Under the pieces are notes generated by a model. That model was not told where the DNA came from. It ran no database searches and saw nothing but the letters and a program-made list of their open reading frames with translations. Both the position numbers and the translations under genes were made by a program. DNA of 64,000 nucleotides. It comes from Nectonema munidae (taxonomy: Eukaryota; Nematomorpha; Nectonematoida; Nectonematidae). The stretch covers positions 496,001-560,000 of the forward strand of contig JAUIRK010000627.1 of NCBI GenBank assembly GCA_030549495.1. Reading direction: 5' to 3'. Below, piece after piece: positions 9,926-20,429 of the stretch (positions are counted from its first letter, which is position 1; each line of letters opens with the position of its first letter).

Positions 9926-12310
9926 CAGAGGTTTTCAAACTGCAGTTCGCCGTGCCATAGGATATCACGAAGCATTTCCATAGGGACCGAGAAGGGGTCA
10001 TAGAGTGGATCGTTTTGCGCAATATATTGCACTCACAGTGGGCAATTTGCGATTTTTGCGAATAAGTCCCATTTAAAAGAATAAATAAAAGTGTCTCCTG
10101 TGTTAGCTTCCACTTTTATAAAGCCCGTCAAGTGAAGCACTTCAGTTGAGTAAACAAAACGATTGACTATTTTAAACGTCAAGCTGATAGATTGCACAAA
10201 TCCAGGTTTGATAACATTGGAATGCTTTTGCAAACTATTAAGTGTGGTTTGTAAGCCTTCTTTAAAGTTTCAAAAAAATATCTGTTGTCAAAGTCCCACA
10301 ACAGGAGAACACCTGATATTACCTTGCTGCAAAGATATCAAATGTGCAAGTTCTGAACTTGTAATGTTGGAGCATATCTTCCTGTCAACCGATACCGTTA
10401 GAAGGCTAATAGAATAGATGTCTGATGACATGTCAGATGTAGTTTTATTGATTCGATTTTCAACTTTTTTGCAATACAGCTTGATGAAACGATGGATGTT
10501 GAAAACTTAGTTTGGCATTGCGTTTACATACAATATAAAAAATCTCCAGATGTAATTGGTTCCCAGTGCGCTATTCATCGCTGAGCTTTAATAATGAAAA
10601 CCATACCTTCTTCTTCTTTGCCTACACATTATCCCCAAGTTGGGGGTCGGTGGCTAAGATCCGCTGTCTCCACTTCTCTCTGTCCATTGCGGCGTCTTCT
10701 CTGAGTCCAAGCTCGTGTAGTCGCTCCTTCAGCCCATCTCTTTCGTTGTGTCCATCTGCTTCTTTTTCCACTCACTTTCTTTTCCATAGCTTGGCGCACC
10801 ACATCGCCTTGCTTATTTCTTAAAATATGCCCGTACCACCGAAGTTTACAACGTTCTGCTACCACCAGCACACTTACTTATCTCAACTCCCGTATTTCTT
10901 CTAATTTCCTCATTTCTTTTTTGTCTCTTAGAGTTACACCTCCATCAATCTACTAAGCATCTTCATTTCAGTCGCCATTAATTTTCTTTCATCTTTTTTC
11001 TTCAAGCTCCAGCATTCACAACCTTATGACACCGCTCGAACAATTGTGATGTAAATCTTCGCTCTGAGTTTCATTGGCATTATTTTATCACTGATCGCTT
11101 TAACCTCTTTCCATTTTAACCAGCTGGCATTGATTCTTGCTTGGACGTCCCTTTAACATCTCCAATTATCCATAATTTGGGTTCATAAGTATTTCAAATT
11201 TTTCATCCGTTTCAGCTTATTCCCGTGTCTATCTTCTAATTGCACTTAAATATCATCATTTTTGTTACATATCATGATCTCCGTCTTTTCAACATTCATC
11301 TTCAGCCCATATTTCTCCAGACTCTCTTGCCATTTTATAATTCTCTTTCCAAGTTGTTTTTGTTGCCTGCCAATATCGCTAAGTCGTCAGCAAATAAAAG
11401 TTCCCATAAGTCTTCCTTTTTTAAATGATTCGATAATTCATCAACAACCAACGTAAACTATAATGGACTCAATGCCGAACTATTTTTACTTCAAATTCTC
11501 TTGAAATTCCTTCTGCCGTTTTATTAAATATCTTTGGATTTTTGTAGATTTTTTGCAACAATCTCACAAGTTTTTAGGATATTGCCTTTTTATGCAAGCA
11601 CCAATAGACTACTTCCTTATGAATAGTATCATATGCTTTCTCTAGATCTACAAATCCACAAAAAAACTGATGCATTTCCTTCAATTTTCTTTTCTATTGG
11701 TTGTCTTGTGATAAAAATCACGTCTATTGCACTTTGTAATGAAACCATACCTAATGGGTTGAAAAACGTTCTCAATGAAGTCATTAAAAGAGCGTATTTA
11801 ATTCAAGCAAATGCCTTCAACTCGTGTGTGTTTTCAAAGTTATGCAAAGAAAATGATTTCGAATTTGAAAAACTCTTGCTACAATTCAAAAACAGTTTAT
11901 TGATTTGATTAATGAATGAGGAGTTGCAAAACATGTTTTTTGTGAAATGCCTCATAGCAATTTTTAGATTGAAATAGGACAGTCCTTATGCTTATGTTGC
12001 AAAGATGGCTCTGAAAGTCCTGCTTCGATTTGTCACTACATATGAGTTTGAGCATGCATTTTCCATGCTATTTGCCATTGAAACCCAAACCTGAAACAGA
12101 TACAAAGTGAGCAATTAGACAAAACATATGCATGCATCGACCCCATTGACATTGATTGGATTATTCAGACAATTTTTAAATAAATGTGTCCATTTTTTTA
12201 GTACAGTAGTTTATATGTTGATTTATTTATTTTTTAATGAGACCCCGAACTATTAAAAAATTATAGAGACCGCACGCCGGAAATTTTTAGAAAGTTTGTA
12301 AACCACTCTT
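9926..12310 (+). mobile_element. hAT (ZBED5-like) transposon remnant, split by a LINE
   Basis: The ends are inverted copies: CAGAGGTTTTCAAACT at 9926 and, reversed, GAGTGGTTTACAAACT at ~12308. Between them are degraded pieces of a ZBED5-type hAT transposase in order: GEHLILPCCKDIKCA and STDTVRRLIE (~10300-10420), then IQLDETMDVEN with the first catalytic aspartate (~10480), then LKNVLNEVIKRAYLI (~11750), then the C-terminal dimerisation block FVTTYEFEHAFSML (~12030). Frames change several times. A minus-strand LINE interrupts it at 10609-11736. The flanking 8-base target duplication is no longer recognisable, which fits an old insertion. Confidence 0.8.
10609..11736 (-). mobile_element. RTE-like LINE inserted in hAT, with target duplication
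   Basis: Minus-strand pieces read FVDLEKAYDTI (~11650), FADDLAILAGN and EKYGLKMNVEKTEIM (~11280-11400), and the C-terminal RWYGHILRNKQGD (~10830). The 3' end carries the same GAA-rich tail as the copy at 4.7-5.3 kb. It is flanked by a 16-17 base direct repeat, TAATGAAAACCATACCT (10592-10608) and TAATGAAACCATACCT (11737-11752). That is the target-site duplication inside the hAT. The copy is 5' truncated, with frame breaks and stops. Confidence 0.85.
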
Positions 12311-12505
12311 CAAGCTCAACGAGAAAACAAAATCGTTCATAGATGATAGACTATACTCTAACCAAGCGAAGGTACTCTTTGTAAATCTTTAGGTAGCTGA
12401 ATTTTTGGTTGAACCGATTTTATATTTGTTGTTCGAAGGCTAAACATGTCTTTGTCTTCTAAAGAAGATATGGAAAGGGTTGTACTAGAGGACTCATTGG
12501 TAATG

Positions 12506-12580
12506 CAGCAAAACCTCATTTATCCGACAGTAGAACCCCACTATCCGATGCAATATTGATTAGAAGCTAAATAATTTTCT
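12506..12580 (+). repeat. Possible pogo-type terminal repeat
   Basis: CAGCAAAACCTCATTTATCC followed by ACCCCACTATCCGATG resembles the doubled ACCTC...ATCCG units at pogo/Tigger ends. Compare CAGTGAAACCTCGATAATCC at 51837. No second end and no TA duplication were seen. Confidence 0.3.
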
Positions 12581-12649
12581 CAGCCTCTCATCTCACTAAT
12601 TGTCAACAAGCCTGATTGATATCAAACGAATTGGTTAAGTAGATTGATT

Positions 12650-13220
12650 GCTTATTGTATAATAGGAAAGGTCACATAGCTGTAGGGTGTGTGTATTGTG
12701 ATGTGTAAGTGTGGTGTAAGGATAAGAATGAACGGTGATATAAGTATGAAGTAAATGTATATTATGCATAGGTTATGTGTATGTATATTGCGAAGAGGTT
12801 TAAATTAGATTAGTGTAAATGAAAGGTTGTCGATGTATTGATTAATGCAGTTGGGATCCGATAAGGAGTGCAACTGGCTTCAAGGAACAAAAGATTTTTT
12901 GGGGATGAGGTGCAAAGTATTTATGTATTTTCGAAGTCTAAAGAATGTGTGGGATAGGTTATTAGGTGTTGAAGCAGCATATTGTTATGGAGGTTCAGTT
13001 CGGGGTTCTGTTTATGCCTTGAGATGAGGTAGTGGTGTTCTTTGATGCGAGTTTGCAAAGGTCTTGCCTTTGTATGTAACAGTGCAACGAATGCAGTTTA
13101 TTTTGTATACACTGTTACTGGTTTTGGGACGGTCGTAATTCTCAAGAAAGTTGTGTTGAAGCTGGAGTGTAAGGCATGGTTACGCTTGGGAATCAAAGTG
13201 AGGTTGTGAGTACGTAATGC
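12650..13220. other. Strand-skewed (G/T-rich) tract, origin unknown
   Basis: The plus strand is rich in G and T and almost lacks C for several hundred bases, the mirror image of the C/A-rich LINE at 20.4 kb. Reversed, part of it reads YKINCIRCTVTYKGKTF near 13.1 kb, which faintly recalls a GIY-YIG start as in Penelope-like elements. No catalytic set is complete. It is probably a decayed element on the minus strand. Confidence 0.25.
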
Positions 13221-13929
13221 GGATTTAAGTTTGTTCAAATAAAAATTGTCAAAGTCGTGGAATATGAAAATTTTTTGAGGGATAAAAACGAGTTAATTAT
13301 TATTGATGTGGGATACTTATTTGAGTGTAAAATGGATTTGACATTGCTCAGTTCCATTTATAGTGTCTCAAAATTAAAAAAAAAAAAAATTTAGGGTTAA
13401 AAAAGTGGAAAACGCGCAGGAAAATTTTTGTGTGAAAAGAGGAGAAAAATTATTATTTTTTGTGAATAGGTTTGCAGTGAACTTTGGTAAAGCAATCTAT
13501 AATTTTACACATTCATGGAAATTATGAAGGGCTGTGTTTGTTTCGAACTGAAGAGCTTGAAGTATCTAAATAGTTCTGCACAATCACAACACTATGTATT
13601 TCCATTGATTTTTTCTGTCATAAACCACCTTTTCCTTCTTTGGCGTAAATGATTTGAATTTAGGATGCTTTTTGTGTACCCTAAAGTCTCTAAGCAGCAA
13701 CTACGACCAAATTCAATGCATTTTTTGAGGAAATTGGAAGAATTTAATCGCTTTTGCTATAAAAACATAAAATGATTGTATTCACACTTTTGGATTAATA
13801 CTTTTCACTCCTTATTATTCTCCAATTGATAAAATTCAAGATAAGGGCTCATTCACAATTGTTGTCAATCAAAGATTGGGAGGTTTTAAATAGTCAAAAG
13901 TTGACGATGGGGTGGGGGTTAAAATTAAG

Positions 13930-14290
13930 AAAAAAAGGTTGACCTAAATTGTGAATGACCCCTAAACTTCAAGCTGAGTTTTTAGAGTTTCAAAAAAACC
14001 CTATTGCAAAAGATTTATTCAATAACATAATTGAGTTTTGGCCTTTAAAAGCAAAAGTTATCATAGAATTGCTGAAGTTGCAATTAAAATGCTTCTCTCA
14101 TTTTCATCGACATATTTATGTGAAACAGGTTTTCTACCTTACTTGAATTGGAATCAAAAAAAAGAAATCAGCTTCATGTTGAAAATGATTTGCAATGTGC
14201 TCTTTCTAATATTTCTCCATGAATAAAAGAATTAGCCAAACGAAAATATAAAAGTGAGGCTCCTTTTCTTTTTATAAATATTTTCATTTT
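13930..14290 (+). mobile_element. hAT transposase C-terminal fragment
   Basis: Adjacent frames give PKLQAEFLEFQKNPIAKDLF, then LLSFSSTYLCETGF (the hAT dimerisation motif TYLCE), then HVENDLQCALSNISP and IKELAKRKY. The pieces follow the order of ZBED5-like transposases but need frame changes. No terminal repeats were identified. It is a dead fragment. Confidence 0.7.
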
Positions 14291-14299
14291 AAATTTTAG

Positions 14300-15588
14300 A
14301 TTTGTTTGAAAACTAAGATTGGAAAATATTCAATAAAAAATTTGTGAGAAGGGGGAATTAATATTTTTAATTTTTTAAAGGGTTACACGGATCGCCTAGT
14401 TCTTCAGCTTGAAGAAAACATTGAAAGGGATTGTAAATTTATTATAAAAGAATTTTTGTCCAATGAACACAGCACCATTATTACCGAACATTACAGTTGA
14501 ACTATCAGCTCCCAATCCCAGCATAACTGCGCGGATTTTATCAAATCGAATTTCCTTGTTTGTAATTGTGATTCCAACTTCTTATATTTCGTCTCTAATC
14601 ATCTGAATAAAATTTTGGGATAGAACTGGGTAAAATGATCACACGGAAAAGTTTATACCGACTCTTCACTTCTGCCAAGTACAAATTAATTAGATTAATC
14701 TCAGAAAAATGCAGAAAAGACACATGTCATGGAACAAAAGAATAAAGTGCAATGTTTGCAAATAGAATAAAATTCGAGAGATATGTTGTCATTGCAAAAT
14801 GTAGATTTGTGGATCATGCTAGAAGTTTTTATAATTTTTAGTTACAAGTAGTTTTAAAATGGAGAATTGGCCGGCCAATTAACCAATTCTTAGTTTATGA
14901 TAAATGTGCGATTTTAAAAAAAGTTATAAAAATTCTTATTTTCAAAAACTTATTTATTTTGCGATATAAACGTTTACACTTATCTTGAACAAGCGGTTTT
15001 CAAATTATTATTTAACTTTTATCATTAAAATAAACTTTTTGTAGAGTTGCGCGTCTCTAATTCTCTGATAAACTTGAAAAATATCTTCGTCTCTGATTAT
15101 GATTCACATGATGGGAAGGATTACAGGTTGATTATGCCTAACCTTCCATCACAAACCATGCATGATACGATTCTGATAAAGAGCAAGGTGTTAGGGGTGA
15201 GTTTAAAAAAATCGACTCTCAAGATCTGGGCTTGAATCGAAATATGAGCAAAGATGGTGGATTTGAAACCAAGACCTAGTGGTATCGGATGAAAATTTAT
15301 TTAGACAGCCTTTCCCGCCCCTCGTTTTTGAGAAACGTGGGTATGGTTAATTATTATTATGATGATAAATAGAAGAGATAACGAGTTAAATTTTAACGAA
15401 TTACTTTTAAAAAGTTTTCTTGAAAACCTAACAAAAAAAAATGGGACTTAGAGGTTTATCAAAATTAAAAGTAAGATAAATAAAAAATTTAAGGAGCGTT
15501 AGTTCATAGGCTGAAAGAAAAGTTAGGAAGAAAAATTTATTTGCGCTAATGATGAAACAAATAAATGTATCAGACTACTTTCTCAATT
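14300..15588. other. No gene recognised
   Basis: AT-rich. Bases ~14430-14560 resemble ~8035-8150 (ACCATTATTACCGAACATTA; CTCCCAATCCCAGCA against CTCTCAATCCCACCA), so a dispersed repeat runs through here. I see no exon before the eIF2A stop. Confidence 0.4.
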
Positions 15589-17175
15589 TCATTCAGTTTT
15601 AGTGCTTCTTTCCAAACCTTCAACCTTCTTTCTGATGCTTTCCTCACTCTCAATTTTTGTGATTTGTTCTGGCTTCAATTCTTTGCCTTCACTTTTTTGC
15701 ACTTTCAAGGCTTCAATTTGTTTTAATTTAAGTTTCAATTTGTGAAGTTTTCCAGATTCCTTCTTCACAACCATCTTAGAGTATGAATGATATTCAGGAT
15801 GAGCTTTATTCAGAATTATGGGAGAAAAAATCCCTCCACATGGCTTTAATTTGTGTTTTATTTCGCATATATCCAGATCCAAGCCTCGAGAAATTGGAGT
15901 AAATTTGACTTGTTGAGCAGGAATCACACTTTCGGTTGGCAACCAGAATATATCATACAACGCTTCGATCGCGCAAGACTTAAGACATACCCCAGTATAA
16001 TGCCATATAGTATAGCCATTTGCAACGCGCAGGCGTGGGGATGTAGTGGCAAGACAAACATATTCGCCATCAGGAGACCATGTAACTTTAGTAACATCAT
16101 TTAATTTAAACTCGATAATTAATTTCGCATTATAGGAAGGTAGACATTTTTCAAAGTTAATCGGCATTTCATAAAATTTAATCTCACCATTTACATTTCC
16201 ATGTCCATAAAGACAAAGAATATGCCCCTGAGGTGAAAATAAAATTTCATTTGTACTTGAGCCGGTAATGTTGATCAATGTATCGCACTTTAGATTAAAA
16301 ATCGAAGCAGTTGAAGGCATGAAACCATGTGAGACTGCAAAACGAGAGTTTGAATTGGGACACCATTGTAGAGAGTGAATAGGACCCTCTTTCAAATGAA
16401 TTTTGCTTCCACTTAAATTGATAAAGTCGAACAAAAACAAAAATTTTTGTCCATAGTAAGAAACATTTGTTGGATCACTATGTAAAATTACTACAATCAA
16501 AACTGCTTTACCAACTTTATTCCAAAAAAAATCTGCAGTATCACCTTTAAAAATAGATCTTGAAGGTAGGTTACTCTTTAAGCTCATAGATTCAATAGAT
16601 GGATATTTATGCGAACGAAGAAAAGAAGGTTGGCCTTTATTACCTTTCAGAAAATAAACAATAAACACATCATCGGTAGATGGAGAAACAGAAAAACTTA
16701 TTACATTATTAAATTGAGTTTTAATAAAAAAATTGTTATACTTAGGTAAAACAAAAAAATGAACATCCTTATTAATTAATCTGGCAAAACAACTTTCATC
16801 TGCAAACCAATACATTTTACAACCATTATGTTTTTTTAATATCATCTTGTTTACTAAACTACCATCTTTGCTATTCCAAATAAAGAAATTTTCGTCCTCA
16901 CTTCTAGTATGACGGCATCCATATAAATATGTACCTTTTGGAGAAAATGCCAAATTACTTGCATCAAGAGAAGGAAATTTTAAATTAGCTTTATTTTTAA
17001 GATTAATAATAACTAATTCTTTATTTGTGGAGTAAGCTAAAAACATTCCATATTCATTAACACAAATGCTATAAATAACGTCATTATTAACAAGACAGTT
17101 AGAGCTATTTGAGGCTAAATCGTCAAACAAGGTTAATTTTTTTTGAGAATGGATTAAAAATGATGAGTTATCCAT
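15589..17175 (-). CDS. EIF2A: Eukaryotic translation initiation factor 2A, intronless
   Basis: A single 528-codon frame with no intron. The N-terminal ~430 residues carry the beta-propeller signature of eIF2A: FSPKGTYLYGC, WNSKDGSL, ADFFWNKVGKAVLIV, LKEGPIHSLQWCPNS, FAVSHGFMPS, ILFSPQGHILCLYGHGN, KVTWSPDGEYVCLATTSPRL and NGYTIWHYTG. The tail is a lysine/glutamate-rich helix (KLHKLKLKLKQIEALK), as in the family. eIF2A is a single-chain factor that can bring initiator tRNA to the 40S subunit and helps with non-AUG and stress-related starts. Length is slightly below the ~585 residues of the vertebrate protein. The ATG at 17175 opens the conserved region and has an in-frame stop upstream. The lack of introns, against introns in most animal copies, suggests intron loss or an old retrocopy that stayed functional. 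Confidence 0.95.
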   Translation of the reverse strand: MDNSSFLIHSQKKLTLFDDLASNSSNCLVNNDVIYSICVNEYGMFLAYSTNKELVIINLKNKANLKFPSLDASNLAFSPKGTYLYGCRHTRSEDENFFIWNSKDGSLVNKMILKKHNGCKMYWFADESCFARLINKDVHFFVLPKYNNFFIKTQFNNVISFSVSPSTDDVFIVYFLKGNKGQPSFLRSHKYPSIESMSLKSNLPSRSIFKGDTADFFWNKVGKAVLIVVILHSDPTNVSYYGQKFLFLFDFINLSGSKIHLKEGPIHSLQWCPNSNSRFAVSHGFMPSTASIFNLKCDTLINITGSSTNEILFSPQGHILCLYGHGNVNGEIKFYEMPINFEKCLPSYNAKLIIEFKLNDVTKVTWSPDGEYVCLATTSPRLRVANGYTIWHYTGVCLKSCAIEALYDIFWLPTESVIPAQQVKFTPISRGLDLDICEIKHKLKPCGGIFSPIILNKAHPEYHSYSKMVVKKESGKLHKLKLKLKQIEALKVQKSEGKELKPEQITKIESEESIRKKVEGLERSTKTE

Positions 17176-17815
17176 TTAAAATAAATAAACGGTTGCGAGA
17201 TTAAATATTAAATAAAATAACTTTTTGATTGAAAGACCATTTTTTAAAATCAGTGCAGGCTCTACAAACTTTCGTTATAAAATTTTTTTCCTCAACTGAA
17301 CGGTTGGAATCCATTTAAAAACAGTAACATAAACCGACTGAAAAAAATTTGAATATAAAAAAGTAAAGTAAATTTATTCAGTTAAGTTTTATATATAGAA
17401 AACGATATCAATAAAATAATATTTATTTTCACAAAATAAAAAAAGAATAATAAAAGCGACTGTTCTTATTACCATTCACCATATCTTTTATAAGGACTTT
17501 TGGATTTTGAAGATATATCTTGAAAATGTATTGAGTTATATATTATGTATATCATCTATATATTTATTTATTTATCTCGTTATAGAAAAAAATCTTCCCT
17601 CCGTTCAATACCAAATATGGTTTATGTTTTAAATGAAAAAATGTATAGAATTTTATGTTGTTTAAGTAACATAGAAGATATAAGGATGATAGATTCAAAA
17701 AACCCACAAAAAAATTGGAATATAAAATATAAAATAATTTTTGGATATAGTATGTAATGTAATAGATAGAATTATTTATAATAGCTAGATTATCGAATGA
17801 ACAAAATATTGATGG
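17176..17815. other. Upstream region of eIF2A; no further gene seen
   Basis: Very AT-rich. It should hold the eIF2A promoter on the minus strand, but I cannot name an element. Short frames at 17545-17830 are overlapping low-complexity shadows. Confidence 0.4.
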
Positions 17816-17979
17816 CAGTGGCGTAGCCAAAAAATGGAAGTTGGGGGGGGGGGGGCATGCAAGGAATTTAGGGGGGCAAGCATATTGGAAATAAAATTAT
17901 TTTGGGGGGGGGGGGGGGGCAGAAAAGGTATTTGGAGGGGGGCACTGCCCCCTTGCCCCCCTCACTGGCTACGCTCCTG
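17816..17979. mobile_element. Short hAT-type MITE with poly-G runs
   Basis: The left end is CAGTGGCGTAGCCA; the right end reversed is CAGGAGCGTAGCCA. The 8-base flanks are ATTGATGG (17808-17815) and GTTGATGG (17980-17987), a 7/8 target duplication typical of hAT. The interior is mostly runs of G on one arm and C on the other, so the ~164-base element can fold back on itself. The frames at 17834-18135 are chance. Confidence 0.85.
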
Positions 17980-18059
17980 GTTGATGGGTTTAAAGTTTAC
18001 TTTAAAAATAAAGAAAGAAGCTATATATTTAGAGTGTTTTCAAAAAAGGACAATTTATC

Positions 18060-20180
18060 ACTATCAACATCTTTTTTGAAGCTCAACTTAATCTCTATCT
18101 CAAGATTTAGAGCAACCTCTTTAACTTCATTCTAAATTTTTCCCAACTATTTCTCAGTCCAAATAATTCTTGAATTTTAATGTTTGACACCTCTACATCC
18201 AAAAATTTTGAATATCCTAGCATATATGATTTGATTTTTTTTTCAGTTGATTTTTGTAAAATGATTGACAAATCTTTTTCTATATGTTTGTTGACAAAAT
18301 TTCATTTTGCGAAATAAATTTCTTACTCTTACTCTTTCTTACTCTTAAATAACTTTTGCAAATATCTATTGTGGCCAAAATTTTATACCACACTAATGAC
18401 ATCAGTATACAAATAAAACTTTTCAGGTATCTCAAAACTGCATTTATTTTATTTCTTGCTTTTGCTGTTAGATTAAGCTCCAACAAACCTTTCAAAGCTG
18501 ATTTAATACCATTGAGATAAAATACAAGCTGCTCAATCCAATGGAGTCTCTCTAACCATCTGGCATCTGATATACCTTTCAAAGAACCCATGTGTGCTTT
18601 GAGTATTTCCCAACGTTTAGGGCTAGAACTAAACAAATTATATATTGTTTGAATCGTTCCAAAAAACATGATTGCTTCAAGTAAGCATTACGTAGCATCG
18701 TTTCCACATAGATTAAAAGTATGGCAGCCACAAAGGGAAAAGATTGCTACTGAAGCTCTTAAATAATTGCGGGAGCGCCTTTATTCGTACCTGCAGTAAC
18801 GTAGCGAGAAATTTATATTTGGAGTTGCCAAATGGGGCGGCACTAATATACATGCTTACTGCTTTGTCTAAAATTAAAGCATCAAATGCTGCTTATAACA
18901 AACTATTCTCTTTGTGTTTATAAGCTCCTTTCTCTACTTGTATCCTATTTCTTTGTTAAGGTTTATTTTATCATGGTTAATATTTCTTATCTTCTTTTCT
19001 CATAGGAAAGAAAAAATTTTAATTGCAACTTTTATTTCTTATTACGGGTAGAAAGTCCATTTTAACAAAGTTAACAGTTTGATCGTTACCATCAATGATA
19101 TCAATAATTTTCTATATTTTGATCTTATTTGCTTTATATTGTTAGTTTAAGCCCATTGTCAAAAATTAATTCATTATTTCATTTTAATTTGTAAATTTCA
19201 ATTTTTTTGATAGTGGGCCCCGGCCCAAGTGCCCGATAGCTAGCTACGTGCTGCTTACCTGCCATATTTGCAGCATTATCATATACTTGTGCTCTGTAGT
19301 CAGACAAAGGAATGGCATGATCTTCTAGGTATCAATAATTAATTTAGCGATTTCTTTGCCTCTCTTACTGCTATAATCTGCAAACATAGGAAATCGTTTA
19401 GTTTCCTTTATTTTTTCTACATGTTCTTGAAGAACTTCTAACCTTTATAAAACCTCAATCAAACTTAAAAAATTACCATTGTTTGGATCCCCAATTAGAA
19501 GAGATCTTTCATTAAATGACAAGTCACGCTCCCCAAAAAAAGAACAACATCAATGATAAGTTTTAATACATTGTACCATTTTAAAGCTTCAACATTGTCA
19601 TTTGTTTCTAATAAAGAATCAATTCCTTTTTCACATGAAAGGCGTCTTTCTAGTTCTCTCCATTATATGTAACACTATTTATAGTTTTTGCTTTTTCCAT
19701 GTTCTATGATTCGAACACTTAATTTTCGCGACTTTGTACCAGTTGACCAAACTTCTAGAGAAGGGAGTGTAGACTTTGCAAAAGAACAGTTAGTATTGTG
19801 CTAAAACAGTCGAAATTGTAAACAAAACAATGCCTTTTTTTACTTGACGCCAAACAAGAAACGCTCTCTTGTGCATTTCTCCATTAGTTCCACTGAATTT
19901 TAAAGTAGTTTCGGGATAAGATTGAATATCCAAATCAATTGGAAATTGTTTAGGAATGTGGCCAAAAATGACAAACTTTTATATTTTAGCCTGGGTAAGA
20001 ATCTCATTTGTATTACAACCAATATCAAGGCCTATTAAGGAATCATTATTAGATGTTTCATCTTCAGGATTTTCAACACAATCTCATTTCAACCGTTCAC
20101 CATTTATACTTATATAAGAAAGAGGAATTTTATTTAAGTTAATATCATATGTACTTGGGAATATGGAGTTTTCTTCGGTT
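18060..20180 (-). mobile_element. hAT (DUF4371/TTF-type) transposase fossil, hit by a MITE
   Basis: Minus-strand pieces in order: GHIPKQFPIDLD and NGEMHKRAFLVWRQVKKG (~19.85-19.95 kb), VLQEHVEKIKETKRFPMFAD (~19.4 kb), DYRAQVYDNAANMAGK (~19.28 kb), then, after the 18794-19253 insertion, CGCHTFNLCGNDAT (~18.71 kb) and FFGTIQTIYNLFSSSPKRWE with SDARWLERLHWIEQL (18280-18669). This is the TTF/DUF4371/dimerisation order of ZMYM1-like hAT transposases. Several stops and frame shifts are present. Ends were not found. Confidence 0.8.
18794..19253. mobile_element. 460-bp hAT-like MITE, copy A
   Basis: Starts CAGTAACGTAGC and ends GCTACGTGCTG, which reversed is CAGCACGTAGC. The flanks are CGTACCTG (18786-18793) and CTTACCTG (19254-19261), a 7/8 duplication. 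It interrupts the DUF4371 transposase between YDNAANMAGK and the downstream CGCHTFNLCGND block. A second copy in inverse orientation lies at ~42448-43918 and is itself interrupted. Confidence 0.88.
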
Positions 20181-20280
20181 TTAGTGAAAATAATATAAAT
20201 TTGAAAATATAAAATTTTAATGCAGAATGTTTTCAAAAATTTTATTCTCTTAAAAAGAGGTTTCTTCTAATAATGAACAA

Positions 20281-20300
20281 ATTATCATAATTATGATAAT
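20281..20300. repeat. 20-base perfect palindrome
   Basis: ATTATCATAATTATGATAAT is its own reverse complement. It lies in AT-rich spacer between two elements. Chance is possible at this base composition. Confidence 0.5.
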
Positions 20301-20429
20301 AAACATTATTAGAATCATTAGATTAATGAAGAAATAAAATATAAAAAAAGAAGAACTCATGGGTAAAATTCACCAGCCAGCACTCAAACAATCCAAGGAA
20401 CATCATCAATAGGCTAACTAAAAAGAAAA

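Noticed and set aside
17834-18135. Glycine-rich frames
   Set aside because: They arise from the poly-G runs of a MITE.
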